64,000 nucleotides of DNA from Diphasiastrum complanatum. Lineage: Eukaryota; Streptophyta; Lycopodiopsida; Lycopodiales; Lycopodiaceae. The DNA lies in assembly GCA_029204225.1 (NCBI GenBank), contig CM055096.1, forward strand, positions 75,987,521 to 76,051,520, written 5' to 3'. The position numbers and the translations under genes are program-made. Of the stretch, positions 59,553 to 64,000 are shown piece after piece (position 1 is the stretch's first letter; each line of letters starts with the position of its first letter). The notes beneath the pieces are model-generated. The model worked only from the letters and a program-made list of their open reading frames with translations. It was not told where the DNA came from and did not search any database.

Positions 59553-60818
59553 TTGGTATCAGAGCACTTTCCTGAGCAATTGGAAAGTGTTGATTTTTGC
59601 TTTTCGGTTTATTTTCAGATTGATTGAGTTTTCGAATTTCTTGTTGTGATTTTATTACACGTTGCAGGATCTTCTATTGAGGAGACTGCCATCTCTCCAT
59701 TTCTGGCGCCCATCTCCTCCAGCCATCTCTCCTTGCTACCATAGTTCTCTTTTGTGGTGTGTAAGAAAGGGATAATCCCTGCCATCATCTCCTTCTCCTA
59801 TCTCTCTATCTGTCATCTCCGGATCTCCATCACTGCCATCTCTATAGAGTACTCCATCGCTGCCTTCTCAGCGCTCTCCATCGCACTACTCTCCTCCACC
59901 TCCGGCGCTACCATATCTCCAGCGCCCACGCTCTCTTCCTATCAGAGCTGCCCCTCCGATCCTCTGTTAGCCCCTGATCGCCCCCCCTCTGATCTAATCA
60001 GATCAGTCCACCCACAGCCCTACCCCGCTCTATCCGCCCCTGCTTCCGCCTGCCTGCCGGCGCCCTCTCGCTGCCTCCACCTACGTACCCGCGTCGGCCT
60101 GTCTCCTGGCACCCGTCGCCTGCCTCCTCTGATCATCCCTAAGATCCTCTCCCTCTGATCATCCATCCTCCTACCCCTCTGCTCCTGTGATCGTCCTCCT
60201 CCCCATTGTCGCCCGCCGACCTCCTGCTCCCCGCCTCCTGCAGCCCCTCATGTTCCGTCCGCTCTCACCTTCCCCTTGCCCCCCCCGTTCTAACCCTCGC
60301 GGCCTCCCTCGTTCTGTTGTCGCCCATCCACCTGCGTAGCCTGTCCGCCCATCGACCACCTACGTAGCTCGCCTGCCGCCGCTTACCTGACCGTTGCCTG
60401 TCTGCTGCCCGTACTCCCTGCGCCCGCCCGCCCGCCCGCATTCCCTGCACTTGCCCAAACACCCGCCCGCTCTCCCTGCCGTCATCCCGTCGCCCGCCCT
60501 ACCCGCGCTTGTGCCAACGCCGGCCGTCGGCTGTCGGCCGTCTTCTGGACCGCCCGCCATCGCACGCACTCTGGAGTCTGGACCGCTGTCGTCTGGCAGC
60601 CGCCCAACCACAAAAAAAAAAAAAAAATTCCGATTTCATTGCCCATTTCGTTTTTGTTATTAGCTTTTCGTTTCTGTTGTCATGTGCTCGTCTATAAAAA
60701 AAAAAAATTTACGTTCCATTTAAGCCCGTTTTTACGTTAGTTTTCTTTTTCCATAACTAGTTATTGCTCAGTTTGTCCATTTGTTTAGCACGTCTTTTGT
60801 CGCTTTCTTTCTTTCAAC
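59553..60818 (+). other. Leader of the last gypsy element, C-rich
   Basis: The primer site is followed by a CT-rich then strongly C/G-rich tract (about 59930-60610, with CGCCCGCCCGCCCG near 60421), ending in poly(A) at 60611-60627 and a second A-run near 60700. Arg/Gly-rich minus-strand frames here are composition artefacts. The ATG of the next ORF is at 60819. Confidence 0.6.
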
Positions 60819-62180
60819 ATGGTTGACTCACCCACCAAAAGTGAGACCCCTCACGAGCCCTTAGCCAAACAATTTGCTCATATGAGTGACTCCCTTTCTA
60901 ACCTTACCAGTCGCTTCGACCACATGATGACCGTCTTTTCCACTATGCAGTCACAAATTGCTTCTCTCCAGCCATATGGGCTTGGAAAAACCCCTATTCC
61001 ACCTTCATTTGGGCCTCCATTTGGATTTCCATCCTCTTCTCCTTCACTTGGCAGTGGGGTTCATTATGCACCAAACCCACCCCCTAGCTTCCCACGTCAG
61101 TCTGCTCCTGCGCCACATTTTCCACGTCATCCAGCTCTTGAGTCACAATCATTTGAGCCACCTGCATCATTTGAGACAGTCATGGAGCTATTTGAGATAG
61201 TCATTGAGTTACCTGAGTTAGTTGATGTCTCGCATAGTGAGTTTGAGTCACATCTACAGGTTGATATTGCAGATGCTTCACAGGTTGATCTTACAAATAC
61301 TACAAAGGTTGATGCTGATATTACAGATACTACATGCCTTAGTGCAGTTCCCGAGTGCTTTGTTACTGTAGCCTGCTTTGATACTGTTGCATCCTTTGCT
61401 ATTGCTGCTGCTATTACATGCTTTGATACTGATGCTGATATTGATGATGAGTACCTTGGTGCTGCTCCTGAGTGCCATGCTACAGATATTGTAGCCTATG
61501 TTCCTTATCGCACTGCTTTTGAGTACCATGCTACAAATGTTGTAGCCTATGCTGCTTATTATGATGAGTCTATGGTTGTTCTTTTAGATGACTTGCCTAC
61601 TCATTCAGTAGTAGCACTACACATGTCACATGCTTCTACATTTCATGATGGTTCCTACGTTGGGTGTCCTATCCCTCCGTTGATAGTTCCTATTCATACT
61701 GTATATGCGGATTTTCTAGATGCATATTTAGGCCAGAGCTTATTAGTTGGTGTTTCTGCTATTATGCCTCAGTATGATGTTATTACATTTGTGGATCATG
61801 CTCATCTAGATGCTGTTTTATATTCATGGCTACTACGCCTCCTTTGGCATGATGACATTGTATATTCATGGTCCATGAGGATACCTTACAGTATTGTTGC
61901 TTTACACTCATGGGCACTATGGATCCCTTGGCATGACGACATTCTACATTCTTGGGCATTGCACATACCTTGGGTTGAGAGTGGTTGCCGAGCTGTGCTT
62001 TTCCGATGGTATTCTTGGGCTATTCGACTAGCTTTGGATATCTCAGTTGTTGGGGTCCTGCATATCGAGATTTTCCTATGGTCTTCTTGGGCTATTTGGC
62101 TAGCCCTGGATATTTCACTTGTTGGGGCCCTTCACTACGACATATTTCTTTGGCATTCCTGGGCTATCAGAGTACCTTGA
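60819..62180 (+). CDS. First ORF of the last gypsy element: gag-like start, Trp-rich repeats
   Basis: An uninterrupted 453-codon frame. Residues 1-50 look like the start of a gypsy gag (LAKQFAHMSDSLSNLTSRFD, a short coiled coil). A Pro/Ser/Phe-rich stretch follows (about 60-125), then a long Asp/Val/Thr/Ala segment with loose repeats (ADITDT, CFDT-A, EYHATNVVAYAAY). The C-terminal third is built from hydrophobic repeats centred on HSWALWIPWHDDI and WSSWAIWLALDIS. At DNA level the last units repeat with a 75-bp period (62009, 62084). No gag capsid domain is present here; it appears in the next frame from 62426. The expansion may have replaced coding sequence or may be translated repeat. No known family recognised. 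Confidence 0.5.
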   Translation: MVDSPTKSETPHEPLAKQFAHMSDSLSNLTSRFDHMMTVFSTMQSQIASLQPYGLGKTPIPPSFGPPFGFPSSSPSLGSGVHYAPNPPPSFPRQSAPAPHFPRHPALESQSFEPPASFETVMELFEIVIELPELVDVSHSEFESHLQVDIADASQVDLTNTTKVDADITDTTCLSAVPECFVTVACFDTVASFAIAAAITCFDTDADIDDEYLGAAPECHATDIVAYVPYRTAFEYHATNVVAYAAYYDESMVVLLDDLPTHSVVALHMSHASTFHDGSYVGCPIPPLIVPIHTVYADFLDAYLGQSLLVGVSAIMPQYDVITFVDHAHLDAVLYSWLLRLLWHDDIVYSWSMRIPYSIVALHSWALWIPWHDDILHSWALHIPWVESGCRAVLFRWYSWAIRLALDISVVGVLHIEIFLWSSWAIWLALDISLVGALHYDIFLWHSWAIRVP

Positions 62181-62425
62181 GCGAGTTTTCTTCTCGCTTG
62201 GTTTTCTTTATGCATCTACATTAGTTGCTTATAGTTGATGTACAGTGCTTTGTAGTTGCTTATAGTTACTGTACAATGTTTTGTGGAGTTTGTGTGATAC
62301 TTTTGGAGTACCTGTTGTGACGACTTATGTCCTCTCCTTCAGTATTTCCATTGGTTCATGCCTTATTTCTCCTGTATTATGAGTCTTTAGATTTATTGAT
62401 TTTCGTCCTGATGATTGGTTATTAA

Positions 62426-64000
62426 CATAGCTATTGCTTGGGGCCAACATTGTATCAGAAGATCCAGTTGGCTGCTTTACATTTAGATGGACGTGCCGCC
62501 ACGTGGTGGCGAGTTTATAGAGTTGATCCTGATCGGGAAGGGCTCCATGTATGGCATACTTTTCGCCGTGACCTCCGCCATGCTATGATTGATCCTCAGT
62601 GGCTTGACCGCCAACGTGATACATTCCGTAGTCTCACTCAGACCAGTGATCTTGCTTCTTATACAGATCAGTTTATGGAGCTTTCTTCTCTTTTCACAGA
62701 TCTACAGCCCACTGAGCTTATTTCTCGTTACATTGCTGGGCTTCGTGGTGCTTTACGTTATGATGTTTCTTCCTTCCGTCCTACCACACTTGTTGAGGCG
62801 ATGTCTCTTGCCAGTACTTTACAGCATAAGTACTCTGACACCCTTCCTTCCCGCTTCTCCCGATCCCGTCCTTCTGCTTCATCTTTTCCCACTACGTTCA
62901 CCCCTACACCGGCCCCTTCTGTTCCAGCTCTCTCCATTGCCCCTTCGCCTCCTCGTCCTCTGACTCCTCGACCTGCTTTTGTCCGACGTTACACGTCTGC
63001 AGAGTTCGCTGATCTTCAGCAGAAGCATCTTTGCTTTCGTTGTAAGAGTCCTGACCATCTTGCCCGTGATTGCCGCCAGCCTCTCCCTACTACTACTGTT
63101 GTTTTTTACCATGAGGGCACTACTCCAGATGATTCCGATATCTACATTCATATTTCTGATGAGCCTGACTTATCCTCTGAGCCTTCCCCTGATTTACTTC
63201 CTGCTACTTGCCATGCTCAGCTTGCCTATGCTACTTGGACAGGGCGTCCTGGTCCTCGCTCCATTCGGTTACGTGTGCGTATTACAGGTCGTGAGTATAT
63301 TGCTTTAGTTGATACTGGTAGCACTCATTCTTTTATTAGCAGTTATATCACTAGTCGGATCCGTGCTTCACCTGTTCCTGCTTCCCAGCCTCTCACAGTT
63401 GAGGTTGCCAGTTCTCATTCTTTTCCTAGTTCTCAGATGTTTCAGCGTTTACCATACCGCATTGGAGATTTCTCTGGACAGGCAGATCTTTACATTATCC
63501 CTATGGAGCGTTATGATCTTATCCTTGGTGCTGATTGGTTTGCATCTCTTGGAGCCGTTACACTGGACTTGACACAGCAGACATTGACATTTGTACATGA
63601 TGCAGTTACACACTCACTTGTGGGCATTGATTCTCAGGGAGACTTCCAGTTGATTACTATGAAGCAGTTTATTTGCAGCCTGCCGAAGGCTCATTGTGCT
63701 GCCTTATTATGTGTTCAGCAGGCAGTACCAGTTCCTCCAGTTTCTACACCAGCAGCTGTTCTTCAGTCTGAGGTCCTTAACAGGATCCTTGAGGATTATT
63801 TACGCCATTTTGTTACTCCTTCAGGGAAGGATTGGGATCAGCATTTATGTTTAGCAGAGTATAGCTATAATAGCTCTGTTAGTACCAGCACATGTGTCTC
63901 TCCATTTTTATTATCTCATGGCTATGCACCTCTTTTACCTGGCATTCCTCTTCCTCCTAAGGATACACCTGTTACAATTGCATCTTTTCTATCAGGTGCT
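62426..64000 (+). pseudogene. Gypsy gag-protease fused in frame to integrase end (runs off window)
   Basis: The frame is open with no stop from 62426 to the window end (525 codons). The gag capsid part reads QLAALHLDGRAATWWRVYR; then comes a Pro/Ser/Thr linker, the knuckle CFRCKSPDHLARDC (about 63030-63072) and the protease (ALVDTGSTHSFI at about 63305, closing YDLILGADWFASLG). After about 63775 (AAVLQ) the frame goes straight to SEVLNRILEDYLRHF and WDQHLCLAEYSYNSSVSTST, which is integrase from the catalytic Glu onward. RT, RNase H and most of integrase are missing, yet the frame is kept. Such a polyprotein could only serve as a Gag/protease source. The lack of an ATG near the start and the separate first ORF suggest the gag N-terminus was lost. 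Confidence 0.85.

Noticed and set aside
60171-60663. Arg/Gly-rich and Pro/Ala-rich frames in the C-rich leader
   Set aside because: Composition artefacts of the C-rich tract; open in several frames at once and no conserved motif.

Overview
This window is nuclear DNA of a land plant with a large, retrotransposon-filled genome. A fern, lycophyte or gymnosperm would fit, but I cannot name the species. The evidence is two isolated host genes of plant type, a carboxylesterase and a plastid TIC20 translocon subunit. They sit in about 60 kb of nested and decayed Ty1/copia and Ty3/gypsy elements with initiator-Met-type primer sites (TGGTATCAGAGC), (GA)n tracts, and long AT-rich stretches. I see no bacterial operons, rRNA genes or CRISPR arrays.

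Layout. 1-3.67 kb: one arm of an inverted repeat (partner at 48.0-49.4 kb) carrying a 378-bp TIR element, then a decayed copia pol and LTR. 3.67-8.4 kb: a minus-strand copia element that has lost its RT, plus the primer site of a related one. 8.86-10.5 kb: the intact intronless carboxylesterase. 10.6-15.4 kb: copia remnants, including a 68-bp-arm hairpin. 15.38-43.6 kb: a gypsy complex. Minus-strand gag-bearing elements ('F1') appear to lie in tandem, sharing LTRs at about 15.4, 33.9 and 42 kb. A very large plus-strand gypsy element ('E', about 15.4 kb, LTR about 3.1 kb) is nested in one copy, and a solo E LTR (37988-41161) sits at the equivalent place in the next. E has unrecognised ORFs before gag, including a duplicated domain, and an accessory coiled-coil ORF after integrase that follows a splice-acceptor-like site. 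43.57-46.7 kb: a copia element on the minus strand lying within another gypsy element. 46.7-49.4 kb: an LTR-like tract rich in GGCGAGTAAT, a copia fragment, and the second inverted-repeat arm with a tRNA-like (SINE) head. 51.2-51.9 kb: the TIC20 core exon (minus). 52.8-54.9 kb: two copia LTR/primer-site sets back to back. 54.9-59.2 kb: a decayed plus-strand gypsy element. 59.2-64 kb: a further gypsy element with an odd Trp-rich first ORF. Its second ORF is open to the window end and joins gag-protease directly to the end of integrase.

Only the carboxylesterase and TIC20 look like working host genes. Almost every transposon frame carries stops, frameshifts or internal deletions. The best candidates for something undescribed are the extra genes of element E and the first ORF of the last gypsy element. 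All homology statements come from reading motifs by eye; no database search was run.
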